NCBI RefSeq assembly: GCF_964355755.1
Contig: NC_092680.1
Location: 1,307,001-1,371,000 of the forward strand
Direction: 5' to 3'
Source: Antedon mediterranea
Taxonomy: Eukaryota > Echinodermata > Crinoidea > Comatulida > Antedonidae
DNA length: 64,000 nucleotides
Made by a program: the position numbers and the translations under genes. Of this stretch, positions 1-12,309 are shown in pieces. The notes under the pieces are model-generated. The model saw only the letters and a program-made list of their open reading frames with translations, did not search any database and was not told the origin of the DNA. Every line of letters starts with the position of its first letter. Within the stretch, counting starts at the first letter, position 1.

Positions 1-1319
1 AATTTCGCGTATTTAACATAGATCGAAAACCATATAGCAATTTAAATTGAAACTTAACAAAAGTTTAATTTATATCTTGCGCTAACTGACTGTGGGAAAA
101 AAATGGCATGTTTCACACGAAGTTACGCGCGCACGCGCGTTTAAAATTTCAAAATGCGAAAAATCAATTTCTAATCAACTTTCTACGCGTTTCATGACAT
201 TTTGAGCAAGTCAAAAATTCCCACGTGCGCGCATTTTTTTACGCGCGCGGTGGCCACGTACCGTGAAAAACATCTTTTTTTCGTATGAATTATGTTTTTC
301 CAGCCTTCTAGAGTAATTTTACCATTTTAAAACCATTTTTGACTTAAAATTACGTCATACGAGCACGTCGAATTGGAAAATTTTCGCGCGTTTTTGATGA
401 AAAAGTTCCAAAATTCATGAAAATTATGCCTTTTTTTAAACAGTCATAGATTCTAAACTATGAGGTGAACTTTTTTTTAAATTACATATTCTGGAAGTTA
501 ATGAGTTGTAGATATCGGATGATGGATCAATATGGCTAACCGGACATTGTGACGTCATCGTATGGCCACACGAATGCAAAATATAGGAATTTTTTCTCTT
601 CGTTATTGCTCATCACATTCAATGGAGCGCATCACGCTTATCCGTATTCCATTTTCTGCAAGATTTTAATACTGTCTAGGTCAATCAACTATCTTTCCAA
701 TGAGTTAAAAATATTTAAATTTTTATAACGTCATCATGTCTAAAAATGTAAATAACGTGGGTCACTTATTTTCATCTTTACAGTAAATTTCAATCTGTTA
801 TAGCTCGTAAGAATAAAAAGTGATAATCATGATTAAAACGTTTTCTGGAAGCTATTGGATTGTAGATACGAATTCATGTAAAAATTTTGCTAATCAGATG
901 TTATGACGTCATCATATGGCCAGTTAACTAAAAAATGTCGTATTTTCACCTTTTGCGTCATAGTTTATCACATTTAAAAGAGCGCGCATCTATATTTTAC
1001 GTATTCAAATTCCTTCTACATGTTAATATGTTGTTGCTGAGATAATTTCCTTCCGAAATTGCTATCTTAGAGTTTAATTTTGATACCGTAGCCATGTTAA
1101 AAATATGAATAAATGGCGGGTCCCATAATTTCACCTATTCTGCACTGTATGTAATATGTATACATATTATACTGTTTATACTGTATAATATGACACAAAA
1201 TTGACAGAATTCAGCACTAACAACATATCATATTTTTCAGGTCATAATGCCATAATCTTTTTCTGTGTGCAATATTCCAACGTATGACGTGCACGTGGCG
1301 TTTGTCGTGCGGATAACTA

Positions 1320-1338
1320 ACTCGTCAAAGTGACGAGT
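1320..1338 (+). repeat. Helitron-like 3' hairpin, monomer 1
   Basis: The stem ACTCGTCA is followed by loop AAG and then TGACGAGT, a perfect 8-bp stem. This copy has lost the GTCTAG that follows in the other four copies and runs straight into TTCATTCTTC. Confidence 0.6.
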
Positions 1339-2858
1339 TTCATTCTTCTTTCCTTCCTTCCTTTTTGTGAGTCGCGTTTCTCTAAAATGTGTAAACATAA
1401 CATTTCATAACTTTGACAACATATGGGCATTTACGTGAAGTTGTGCACCTCCTATTTTTGAATGACGTCATAGTTGCGCAACGTGACTTACGCGCAATTT
1501 TATGAATTTCAATGATTGATCATAGATTAAAAACCAAAAGTCATTTAGTATTGACACTTTGACAAAATTTAAGTCATATTAGGGGCAAACTTTCTACGGA
1601 TTAAAAATGGCATGTTTCACAAAAAGTTACGCGCGCACGCGCATTTAAAATTTCAAAATGCGCAAAATTAATTTCTAATCAACTTTTTACGCGTTTCATG
1701 TCATTTTGAGCATGTCAAAAATTCCCACGGGCGCGCAATTTTTTACGCACGCGGTGCGCACGTAGCGATAAAAACATATTTTTTTCTCTTGAATTATATT
1801 TTTCAAGCCTTTCCTAGTAATTTTGAAAACAATTTAGAACTTTTCCAGTTTAAATAACGCCATACGAACACGTTGAATTAGACAATTTGTGCGCGTTTTT
1901 TATGAAAAAGCTTAAAAAATCATCAAAATAATGTCTTTTTTTAAACAGTCATAGTTTCTAAAGTAAACCGTGAACCGTTTATTTTTATTACAAAATCTAG
2001 AAGTTGATGAGTTGCAGATATCGGATCATGCATCGATAAGGCTAAAAAAACATTGTGACGTAATCGTATGGCCACACGAATGTAAAATATAGGATTTTTG
2101 TCTGTTTCGTTATTGCTCATCACATTCAATGGAGCGCATCACGCTTATCTGTATTCCTTTTTCTCCTATATTTATATATTGTCTAGGTCAATCAACTTTC
2201 TTTAGCATGAGATAAAAATATTTAAATTTTTATAACGTCATCATGCCTAAAAATTTTAATTACGTGGGTCATTAATTTCATCTTTACAGTAAATTTTAAT
2301 CTGTAATAGCTCGTAAGAATAAAATGTGATAATCACGATTAAAACGTTTTCTGGAAGCTATAGGATTGTAGATACGAATTCATGTAAACATTTTGCCAAT
2401 CGGATGTTGTGACGTCATCATATTGCCAGTTGAATAAAAAAAGTCGTATTTTCATATTTTGCGTAATAGTTCATCACATTTAAATGTGCGCGCACCAACA
2501 TTTTACGTATTCAAATTTCTTCTACACGTTAATATGTTGTTGCTAAGATAATTTTCTTCAGAAATTGCTATCGTTGTGTTGTTTTTTTTATGACGTCATC
2601 ATGTTAAATATTTGAATTAAAGGCAGGTCCCATAATTCAGTTAATATGTCATATAATATACAGTAGTACAATGTACACCAGCATAGTCTCTGATGTGAGC
2701 AAATTGTTGTTTGCCGCCCTCTGTATCATGTAGAATTAATGACTCCTTTTATACACAGTGTACTGTATAATTATAATACAAGGCGAAAATACAGGACCAC
2801 CTCTTATTATAGTTTTTAACTTATGACGTGCACGTGGCATCTGTCGTGCGGATAACTA

Positions 2859-2888
2859 ACTCGTCAAAGTGACGAGTTTCATGTCTAG
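2859..2888 (+). repeat. Helitron-like 3' end, monomer 2
   Basis: A perfect 8-bp hairpin (ACTCGTCA, AAG, TGACGAGT) is followed 7 nt later by CTAG and then T. A short hairpin a few bases upstream of CTRR, with insertion before T, is the known signature of canonical Helitron 3' termini. Confidence 0.6.
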
Positions 2889-4369
2889 TTCTTATTTCTT
2901 TCCTTCCATTTTTGTGTAGAGCGTTTCTCTAACATGTGTAAACATAACATTTCATAACTTTGAAAACATGTGGGCATTTACGTGAAGTTGTGTACCTCCT
3001 ATTTTTTAATGACGTCAGAGTTGCGCAACGTGACTTACGCGCGATTTATGATTTGTTATGATTGATCATAGATTAAAAACTAAAAGTGATTTTTAATTGA
3101 CACTTTGTGAAATTATAATTTATATCATGCGCTAACTTTCTGTTGGGAAAAAATTGCGTGTTTTACACAAAGTTACGCGCGCACGCGCATTTAAAATTTC
3201 AAAATGCGCAAAAATAATTTCTAATCAACTTTCTACGCGTTTCATGTCATTTTAAGCATGTCAAAAATTACCGCGCGCGCGAAAAATATTACGCGTACGG
3301 TGCGCATAGAGCATGAAAATCATGTTTTTTTCTCTTGAATTGTGATTTTCCAGCCTTTCCTACTCATTTTCAAAAAGATTGACATCATTTCAAATTAAAA
3401 TTACGTCATACGAACACGTTGATTTAGCCCATTTGCGCGCGTTTTAGTTGAAAAAGTTACAAAATGTTGTCAAAATTATGCCTATTTTGAATCTTTTATA
3501 GCTTCTCAGGATCAACGATTACCCCTAATTTTTGTAATTAATATGTAAGCAGATATGTTGTAGATATGAATTCATGCAGAATTTTTACCTCACGGATGTT
3601 GTGACGTCATCATATGGCCACACGAATGTAAAATATAGGATTTTATTGTCTTTCGTTATTGCTCATCATATTCAATGGAGCGCATCACGCTTATACGTAT
3701 TCCTTTTTCTCCGAGATTTTAATATTGTCTAGGTCAATCAACTATCTTTCACATGGGATAAAAATATTTTAATTTTTATGACGTCATCATGCCTAACAAT
3801 TTTAATTACGTGGGTCATTAATTTCATCTTTACAGTAAATTTTAATCTGTTATAGCCCTTAAAAATAAAATTTGATAATCACGATTAAAACATTTTCTGG
3901 AAGCTATTGGATTGTAGATATGAAATCATGTAAAAATTTTGCCAATCGGATGTTGTGACGTCATCATATGACCAGTTAAATAAAAAAGTCGTATTTTCAT
4001 CTTTTGCGTCATAATTTATTCCATTTAAAAGAGCGCGCAATAATATTTTACGTATTTAAATTTCTTCTACACATTAATATGTTGTTGCAGAGATAATTTC
4101 CTTCCGAAATTGCTATCTTAGTGTTTCATTTTGATACCGTCGCCATGTTAAAAATTGGAATAAATGGCGGGTCCAGTCATTTCACCTATTCTACACTGTA
4201 TGTAATATGTATACAGATTATATTGTATATACTATATGACAAAAAATAACAGAATTCAGCAATAACAACATATCATATTCTTCAGTTCAGGTCATATTGC
4301 CATAATATTTTTCTGTGTGCAATATTCTAACGTATGACGTGCACGTGGCCTTTGTCGTGCGGATAACTA

Positions 4370-4399
4370 ACTCGTCAAAGTGACGAGTTACATGTCTAG
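4370..4399 (+). repeat. Helitron-like 3' end, monomer 3
   Basis: Same hairpin and CTAG-T arrangement as monomer 2, with one substitution in the linker (TACATGT instead of TTCATGT). Confidence 0.6.
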
Positions 4400-6163
4400 T
4401 TTTTTTCTTATTTCTTTCTCCCTCATTTTTGTGCCTCACGTATCTCAAAAACTTGTAAACATAACATTTCATAACTTTGTCAACATATGGGCATTTACGT
4501 GAAGTTGTGCACCTCCTATTTTTAAATGACGTCAGAGTTGCGCAACGTGACTTACGTGCGATTTTATGATTTTTTATGATTGATCATAGACTAAAAACCA
4601 AGCATCAATTTGTTTTGACACTTTGTGAAAATTTAAGTCATATCAAGGGCAAACTTTTTGTGGATTAAAAATGCCATGTTTTACAAGACGTTACGCGCGC
4701 ACGCGCATTTCTCCTCTATTTTTGTATCTCGCGTATCTCAAAAACGTGTAAACATAACATTTCATAACTTTGTCAACATATGGGCATTCACGTGAAGTTG
4801 TGCACCTCCTATTGTGAATGACGTCAGAAATGCGCAACGTGACTTACGCACGATTTTATGAATTTCGCGTATTTAACATAGATTTAAAACCATATAACAA
4901 TTTAAATTGAAATTTAGCAAAACTTTAATTTATATCATGCGCTAACTTTTTGTGGAAAAAAATTGCGTGTTTTACACAAAGTTACGCGCGCACGCGCATT
5001 TAAAATTAAAAATTCGCAAAATTAATTTTTAATCAACTTTCTACGCTGATCATGACATTTTGACCATGTCAAAATTTCCCACGCGCGCGAACAATTTTAT
5101 GCGCGTGGTGCGCACGTAGCGCTAAAAGTATTTTTTTTTTATTGAATTATGTTTTTCCAGCCTTTTATAGTAATTTTACAAATTTTAAAACAATTTCGAC
5201 TTACAATTACGTCATACGGGCACGTTGAATTGGATACTTTACGTGCGTTTTTGATGAAAAAGTTAAAAAATTTGTCAAAATTATGCCTTTTTTTAAACAG
5301 TCATAGATTCTAAACAACGAGGTGAACTTTTTTTTAATTACATATTCTGGAAGTTGACGAGTTGTAGAAATCGGATCATGAATCAATATGGCTAACCGGA
5401 CATTGTGACGTCATCGTATGGCCACACGAATGTAAAATATAGGATTTTTGTTTCTTTCGTTATTGCTCATCATATTCAATGGAGCGCATCACGCCTATCT
5501 GTATTCCTTTTTCTCTGAGATTTTAATATTGTCTAGGTCAATCAACTATCTTACGCATGAGTTAAAAATATTTTAATTTTTATGACGTCACCATGCCTAA
5601 AAATTTTAATTAACAGCGTCATTAATTTCATCTTTACAGTAAATTTTAATCTGTTATAGCTCGTAAGAATAAAATGTGATAATCACGATTAAAACGTTTT
5701 CAGGAAGCTATGGGATTGTAGATACGAAATCATGTGAACTTTTCAGCAATCAGATGTTGTGACGTCATCATATGGCCAGTTAAATAAACAAAGTCATATT
5801 TTCATCTTTTGCGTCATAGTTCATTACATTTAAAAAAGCGCGCATTAATATTTCACGTATTCAAATTTCTTCTAAACGTTAATATGTTGTTGCTGAGATA
5901 ATTTTCTTCCGAAATTACTACTGTACCTTCGCGTTTCCTTTTGAAAATTAAAATAAAATACGGGTCCCGTAATTTCACCTATTTTACACTGTTTGTGACA
6001 TGTATACAGATTATACTGTGTATACTATATGACAGAAAATATACAGCATTCAGCACTAACAACATATCATATTCTTCAGTTCAGGTCATAATGACATAAT
6101 CTTTTTCGGTGTGCAATATTCCAACGTATGACGTGCACGTGGCGTTTGTCGTGCGGATAACTA

Positions 6164-6193
6164 ACTCGTCAAAGTGACGAGTTTCATGTCTAG
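6164..6193 (+). repeat. Helitron-like 3' end, monomer 4
   Basis: Hairpin, TTCATGT linker, CTAG and T are all intact. The sequence after CTAG is TTCTTCTTTC, which starts the next monomer. Confidence 0.6.
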
Positions 6194-7579
6194 TTCTTCT
6201 TTCTTTCTCCTCCATTTTTGTGTCTCGCGTATCTCAAAAACTTGTACACATAACATTTCATAACTTTGTCATCATATGGACATTTACGTGAAGTTGTGCA
6301 CCTCCTATTTTTTAATGACGTCAGAGTTGCGCAACGTGACTTACGCGCGATTTTATGAATTTCATTGATTGATCATAGGATAAAAAATAAAAGTCATTTT
6401 GTATTGACACTTGGTGAATATTTAAGTCATATCAAGGGCAAACTTTCTATGGATTAAAAATGGCATGTTTTACAAGAAGTTACGTGCACACGCGCATTTC
6501 TCCTCCATTTTTGTGTCTCGCGTATCTCAAAAACGTGTAAATATAACATTTCATAACTTTGTCAACATATGGGCATTCACGTGAAGTTGTGCACCTCCTA
6601 TTGTGAATGACCTCAGAAATGCGCAACGTGACTTACGCGCGATTTTATGAATTTCGCGTATTTAACATAGATTGAAAACCATATAACAATTTAAATTGAA
6701 ACTTAGCAAAAGTTTTAATTTATATCTTGCGCTAACTTTTTGTGCACTAAAAATGGCATGTTTTACACGAAGTTACGCGCGCACGCGCATTTAAAATTTA
6801 AAATGCGCAAAATTAATTTCTAATCAACTTTCTACGCTGATCATGACATTTTGAGCATGTCAAAAATTCCCACGCGCGCGAACAATCTTACGCGCGTGGT
6901 CCGCATGTAGCGCTAAAAACATCTTTTTTGCGTGAATTATGTTTTTTCAGCCTTTTATAGTAATTTTATCAACTTTTAAAACAATTTAGACTTAAAATTA
7001 CGTCATACGAGCACGTCGAATTGTACAATTTGTGCGTGTTTTTAATGAAAAAATAAAAAAATTCGTCAAAATTATGCCTTTTTTTAAACAATCATAGATT
7101 CTAAACTACGAGGTAAACTTTTTTTTACTTACATATTCTGGAAGGTGATGAGTTGTAGATATCGGATCATTAATCAATATGGTTAACCGGACATTGTGAC
7201 GTCATCGTATGGCCACACGAATGTAAAATATATGATTTTTGTCTCTTTCGTTATTGCTCCTCACATTAAATGGAGCGCATCACCAATATCTGTATTCCTT
7301 TTTCTCCGAGATTTTAATATTGTCTAGGTCAATCAACTATCTTACGCATGTGTTAAAAATATTTAATTTTTATGACATCATCATGCCTAAAAATTTAAAT
7401 TAGGTGTATACAGATTATACTGTGTACTTTAAAATGTATATACTATGACACAAAATAGACAGAATTTAGTACTAACAACATATCATATTCTTCAGTTCAG
7501 GTCATAATGCCATAATCTTTTTCTGTGTGCAACATTCCAACGTATGACGTGCACGTGGCGTTTGTCGAGCGGATAACTA

Positions 7580-7609
7580 ACTCGTCAAAGTGACGAGTTT
7601 CATGTCTAG
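7580..7609 (+). repeat. Helitron-like 3' end, monomer 5
   Basis: Hairpin, linker and CTAG are intact. The downstream sequence resembles the next monomer for a while and then diverges (CCCAGAATTTTGTG), so this is close to the degenerate end of the array. Confidence 0.6.
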
Positions 7610-8450
7610 TTCTTCTTTCTTTCCCAGAATTTTGTGTCACGTGTATCTCAAATTCTGATCAACATTAGATCGTATAACTTTGTCAGAAGATTTACCTCTA
7701 TCTGTAGAAGTGCAGGACAGCTCGTTTTTTTACTATAGAGTCGCGCAGCGTAAGCTACGCGCGATTTTATGAATTTCGCGTATTTAACATAGACTAAAAA
7801 GCAAAAGGGATTTTGTAATGACACTTGGTGAACATTTAAGTCATATCAGGGGCAAACTTTCTATGGATTAAAAATGGCATGTTTGACATAAAGTTACGTG
7901 CGCACGCGCATTTAAAGTTTCAAAATGCGCAAAATTAATTTCTAATCAACTTTCTACGCTGATCATGACATTTTAAGCATGTCAAAAATTCCCACGCGCG
8001 CGAAAAAAATTACGCGTAAGGTGGGCACAGAGCATGAAAATCATGTGTTTTTTTCTTGAATTATGATTTTACAGCCTTTCTTAGTCATTTTAAAAAAGAT
8101 TTACATCATTTCAAATTAAAATGACGTCATACGAGCACGTTGATTTAGACCATTTGCGCGCGTTTTAGTTGAAAAAGTTACAAATATTGTCAAAATAATG
8201 CCTATTTTGAATCTATTATAGCTCCTCAGGATCATCCACGACCCCAATTTTTTTAATTTAATATGTAAGCAGATATGTTGTAGATATGAATTCATGCAGA
8301 ATGTTTACCTCTCGGATGTTCTGACGGCATCGTATGGCCACACGAATGTAAAATAGAGGATTTTTTACTCTTTCGTTATTGCTCATCACATTAAATAGAG
8401 CGCATCTCACTTTTACGTGCCCAAAATTCTTCAAATTTGTTTTAATGTAA

Positions 8451-9565
8451 TTATTGAGATAAAATGGATCTCCACAGCATTCTTTCTCATTTTTTCAATT
8501 TTAATTTTATAAATTTAGTTTTTGTTTTATTATTACGTTCTTATTAAGGGCAAAGGTATATGCATATTAACAGAGGTAGGTTTGTTGACTGCCAACACTA
8601 GGTTCGGAGCATCTTGGCTTGATATATGAATTTTCTCCGCTCTTTTCTAATTTCTTTTTTCTTACTACAGTATGACAAACATAAGTGTACCATTGACTGC
8701 GAATGAAACATAATTTTTTTTTACTTCTAAATTTCAATTAACTTAACTTTGGTGGTTGGACTTTTGTTCCCATTTGGGTTATTTTACAATGGGTTTGCCT
8801 ACAATATACCTATGTGGATTATTTTGCATGACATAGTCCAAGTAGATATCTTTATCTTTCATTAATAAACTCTAACTTAATATAGATACAAGCCTGATAA
8901 CTCATTTTGAAGTCATTGACTTACCTGTATCTTGATTTCATTTGTAATTGTAATACTTTTCTCAATTATGTAATCAAAATATTAATATTGTTTGTAAAAT
9001 GGACACTAAAATATTGTTAATCTGACTTAATTTATTTTAAATTTTAATACATTTACTCAATTTATATATGTTACATATTTGACTTAGTATAATCCTATGC
9101 TTGTATTTATTACCATTATAATAATCAAAACATTTGCAATGCAAGAGAGAAAAATGTACAATGTTTAACACAAGTACAACTGCATATCCTATCATTTACT
9201 AAATCTAAAATTTGGCTTCACAGAAAATTCTCAAACAGCAGAAGAAGAGAACCTGTATCGTTGCCGACCAGGATACGTGGGTTACAGTTACCAGTTAATG
9301 CACAGCGATATACGTCTATGCCTTCAGAAGAATGTTGAGAATGGAGATAATAGACTTCTAACTTCCTTAAAGTAGTGATCAGATACACTTCACTGGAGCG
9401 TGGCATTTTTCAAATCATTACTATGAGCCTTTAGGTGGATTCAGTCAAAGTGATTAGATTGTGCTGTTGTGGTCCAGTATGATTTTTTACTCAAAGAGTT
9501 ACTGTGAGGAGAAGGCACAGTGGCCTAATTGATGAGATGTATGTAAAGATTCTGGACATCAAATT
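8451..9565. other. AT-rich spacer, no supported gene
   Basis: AT-rich non-repetitive sequence between two satellites. One 62-codon minus-strand ORF (9218-9406) is listed separately. I see no RNA gene or recognisable element. Confidence 0.6.
9218..9406 (-). CDS. Small unrecognised ORF, possible exon remnant
   Basis: A 62-codon ORF starting MPRSSEVYLITTLRKLEVYY and ending in a leucine-rich LLLLFENFL stop. Its composition is more protein-like than the surrounding DNA, and a stretch reading RILVGNDTGSLLL is faintly like a WD-repeat strand. I cannot assign a family, and I see no convincing splice partner on either side. It could be an exon of a gene that is otherwise absent, a retrocopy fragment, or chance. 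Confidence 0.2.
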   Translation of the reverse strand: MPRSSEVYLITTLRKLEVYYLHSQHSSEGIDVYRCALTGNCNPRILVGNDTGSLLLLFENFL

Positions 9566-9569
9566 ACTA

Positions 9570-10550
9570 CAGAGTGTACCACATTAATAAGATCTTGGTC
9601 ACCATTAAGTAAGCAAACATACTGTACTACAGAGTGTTACCATCTTGATGAGATCTTGGTCACCATTAAGTAAGCAGGGATACTGTACTAGAGAGTGTAC
9701 CATCTTGATGAGATCTTGGTCACCATTAAGTAAGCAGAGCTACTGTACTACAGAGTGTTACCATCTTGATGAGATCTTGGTCACCATTAAGTAAGCAGAG
9801 ATACTGTACTACAGAGTGTACCATCTTGAGATCTTTGTCACCATTAAGTAAGCAGAGATACTGTACCTACAGAGTGTACCATCTTGATGAGATCTTGGTC
9901 ACCATTAAGTAAGCAGAGATACTGTACTACAGAGTGTACCATCTTGAGATCTTGGTCACCATTAAGTAAGCAGAGATACTGTACCTACAGAGTGTACCAT
10001 CTTGATGAGATCTTGGTCACCATTAAGTAAGCAGAGATACTGTACCTACAGAGTGTACCATCTTGATGAGATCTTGGTCACCATTAAGTAAGCAGAGATA
10101 CTGTACTACAGAGTGTTACCATCTTGATGAGATCTTGGTCACCATTAAGTAAGCAGAGATACTGTACCTACAGAGTGTACCATCTTGATGAGATCTTGGT
10201 CACCATTAAGTAAGCAGAGATACTGTACTACAGAGTGTTACCATCTTGATGAGATCTTGGTCACCATTAAGTAAGCAGAGATACTGTACCTACAGAGTGT
10301 ACCATCTTGATGAGATCTTGGTCACCATTAAGTAAACAGAGATACTGTACCTACAGAGTGTTACCATCTTGAGATCTTTGTCACCATTAAGTAAGCAGAG
10401 ATACTGTACCTACAGAGTGTACCATCTTGAGATCTTGGTCACCATTAAGTAAGCAGAGATACTGTACCTACAGAGTGTACCATCTTGATGAGATCTTGGT
10501 CACCATTAAGTAAACAGAGATACTGTACTACAGAGTGTACCATCTTGATC
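9570..10550. repeat. 60-bp tandem repeat, about 17 copies
   Basis: The unit contains ACCATCTTGATGAGATCTTGG, split here as ACCATCTTGATGAG plus ATCTTGG, then TCACCATTAAGTAAGCAG and ATACTGTACTACAGAGTGT. Variants differ by loss of one GATGA (as near 9826 and 9945), by ACTACAG versus ACCTACAG, and by GTACC versus GTTACC. The first copy is diverged and the last breaks off near 10550. No open frame persists through it. Confidence 0.93.
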
Positions 10551-11765
10551 TATACATTCACCATTTAGTGAGCAGATAGTAGTTGCAACATAGATAAAAA
10601 ATGAAGTAGTGTATAAAAAGTGATATATATATTATGAAGGCCATTTAACAACAGTCAGGATTTAATCAATTGTGTGTAAATTATTTAATTTCATTCATAA
10701 TTGGTGAAGTAATACTCTACCTTGATTGACTTGTCGCCATGGAGCAGCGCCACCATATAATCATATTCTAGTAAACTATATTTTTGGATAATAGAAAGGT
10801 GCAATTAATTGTTTGCACAATCATTGGATGGTTAAAGTGTCTATTTTGTGCCTAGCCTGTGTTAACAGACATATGCCTTTACTTCCAAGATAGTGGATAT
10901 GTCCATGAGCTACGCTCTCAACAACCCTGCATATTGCATATCTCGCCATTTATTTATTTAGATGTCCAAGTGTTGGCATGTTAATTTTTAACTCAGTTTA
11001 TCTAGGTAGGTGTCACTCATAGACTACCAGCAACACTATTGTTTTGTGTTATCTGAATATTGCTATGTATTCTTTTACTTACAGAGTATGTTTTTATTCT
11101 ATAGATGTTTTTAAGTTGGTTTATAATTTAGATTTTCTATCATAGTTTTATAATTTCCTATATAATATATTATTTTTATGAGTAATATTTAATTATATTT
11201 TTAAAACGCACATTAAAGTAGTATTGGCACAGTATTAAAAGTAGTAAAGTGTATAAAATGTATTTAGTATTATGCTTCTCCAATAATATAGTGTAAAACG
11301 TTGTTTTTTCTGTAAAAAAGAATTATAAAATGTATTATTTATTGGATATGACTGCAATAATACAGTTAAAATTTTGTTATCGGAGCCGTACATATCTTCC
11401 AACAACCAATTGTTTCAGTAATATATAAATATTCCTTATTTTTCTAAATAATAGTACTTAACTTAAATCATGAAAGTGTGTTCATTAAAAGAAAAAGTAG
11501 TTTAGTTTTAATTTATATAATTTTACGAAAAATTGAACCTGCTATAGAATTTATTTTTATATGTTGAAATACATACTAGGTTTACTTATTTGCAATAAAA
11601 GATGTGTATATTATTTTGTACCTATTGTTTGTTTTGTTGTGGTGTCTTTGTGAGCATTGGATTAAATCGTATTAACATAATTAGTACCCGAAACTTTGTC
11701 TGGTTATGATAATAATCAAAGTGTTGTTGGAGGTGTGTATCTTTTTAGAAACTTTTTACTAACTA
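10551..11765. other. AT-rich intergenic sequence
   Basis: Very AT-rich, with no ORF of note and no repeat beyond short runs. I see nothing else in it. Confidence 0.6.
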
Positions 11766-11850
11766 TAGAGGGCGCATTTGAACTACAGAAAAAAAATAAT
11801 GAAAACAATAACACGACGTGTGGCAGCGAAATAGCTTGCTTGGTTGGTAA
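11766..11850 (+). promoter_or_regulatory. Candidate PARP16 promoter and 5' noncoding exon
   Basis: A CTATAGAGGGCGC block lies 5' of a purine-rich stretch that ends at TTGGTTG followed by GTAAGAAT, a good splice donor. The PARP16 coding exon begins with an acceptor (ACATTTCAG, 12301-12307), so a noncoding first exon upstream is expected, and this is the best donor I can see. AGAGGGCGC also resembles a CTCF-type core. Both readings are inference. Confidence 0.35.
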
Positions 11851-11989
11851 GAATCTTTTGTACCTAAAAAAGATATTCAAAATGTTTCACTGTGTCATAC
11901 TTATGCTATATATGTTCAGGTCTTAGGCCTATGCTTAGAGCATAATAGAAATATTGATTTGAATCTACTATCCAATCTTTATATGACTA

Positions 11990-12190
11990 GCTGCTAGGCT
12001 AGGCTAGGCCTAGGCCTAGCCTACTACTACTAGGGCCTAGCTAGGCCTAGGCTTACAATCAGTATCATCACCCATCAGTAGTAAAAGGGTGACGGCCGGC
12101 CAATCCCCTACATCCAGCCAACTCGTACCATCGTACGATACACAATCACATTTAGTTACCCAGGCCTAGCCTATGAGTATGATTTAAACT
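11990..12190. repeat. TAGGCCTA-rich cluster
   Basis: Dense overlapping AGGCCTAGGC and CTAGGCTAG palindromic words next to the PARP16 5' end. Similar clusters lie near the 5' ends of the other genes in this window. Confidence 0.7.
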
Positions 12191-12309
12191 TAAATTATTA
12201 TGATTATAATCAGATGTGACATTACTTTTCTTATCTACTACGGATCTGTTTAGTTTAAAAGTTTTTTATTTCCACTCGTACTTTATTCATATTCATTTAC
12301 ATTTCAGTG

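Larger units (their letters stand above)
1..8450. repeat. Complex long-period satellite, Helitron-like monomers
   Basis: About five and a half head-to-tail monomers fill the first 8.4 kb. The clearest anchor, a block reading GACGTGCACGTGGC followed by an ACTCGTCA/TGACGAGT hairpin, recurs at about 1287, 2825, 4337, 6129 and 7546, so the period runs from 1.4 to 1.8 kb. Each monomer contains two related half-blocks carrying TGACGTCAT palindromes (CRE-like), a GTTACGCGCGCACGCGCATTT block and a TTTCGTTATTGCTCATCACATT block. A 150-bp sub-block beginning near 4700 and again near 6490 explains the longer spacing of the fourth monomer. Copies are diverged by point changes and small indels. No long ORF is present. 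The array begins before base 1 and fades out near 8450 in a truncated monomer. Confidence 0.9.

Noticed and set aside
1941-4472. Short ORFs in the satellite
   Set aside because: Not conserved between monomers, so chance.
11696-11926. 76-codon plus-strand ORF
   Set aside because: Overlaps the probable PARP16 5' exon and intron; starts at a non-ATG codon and resembles no family.
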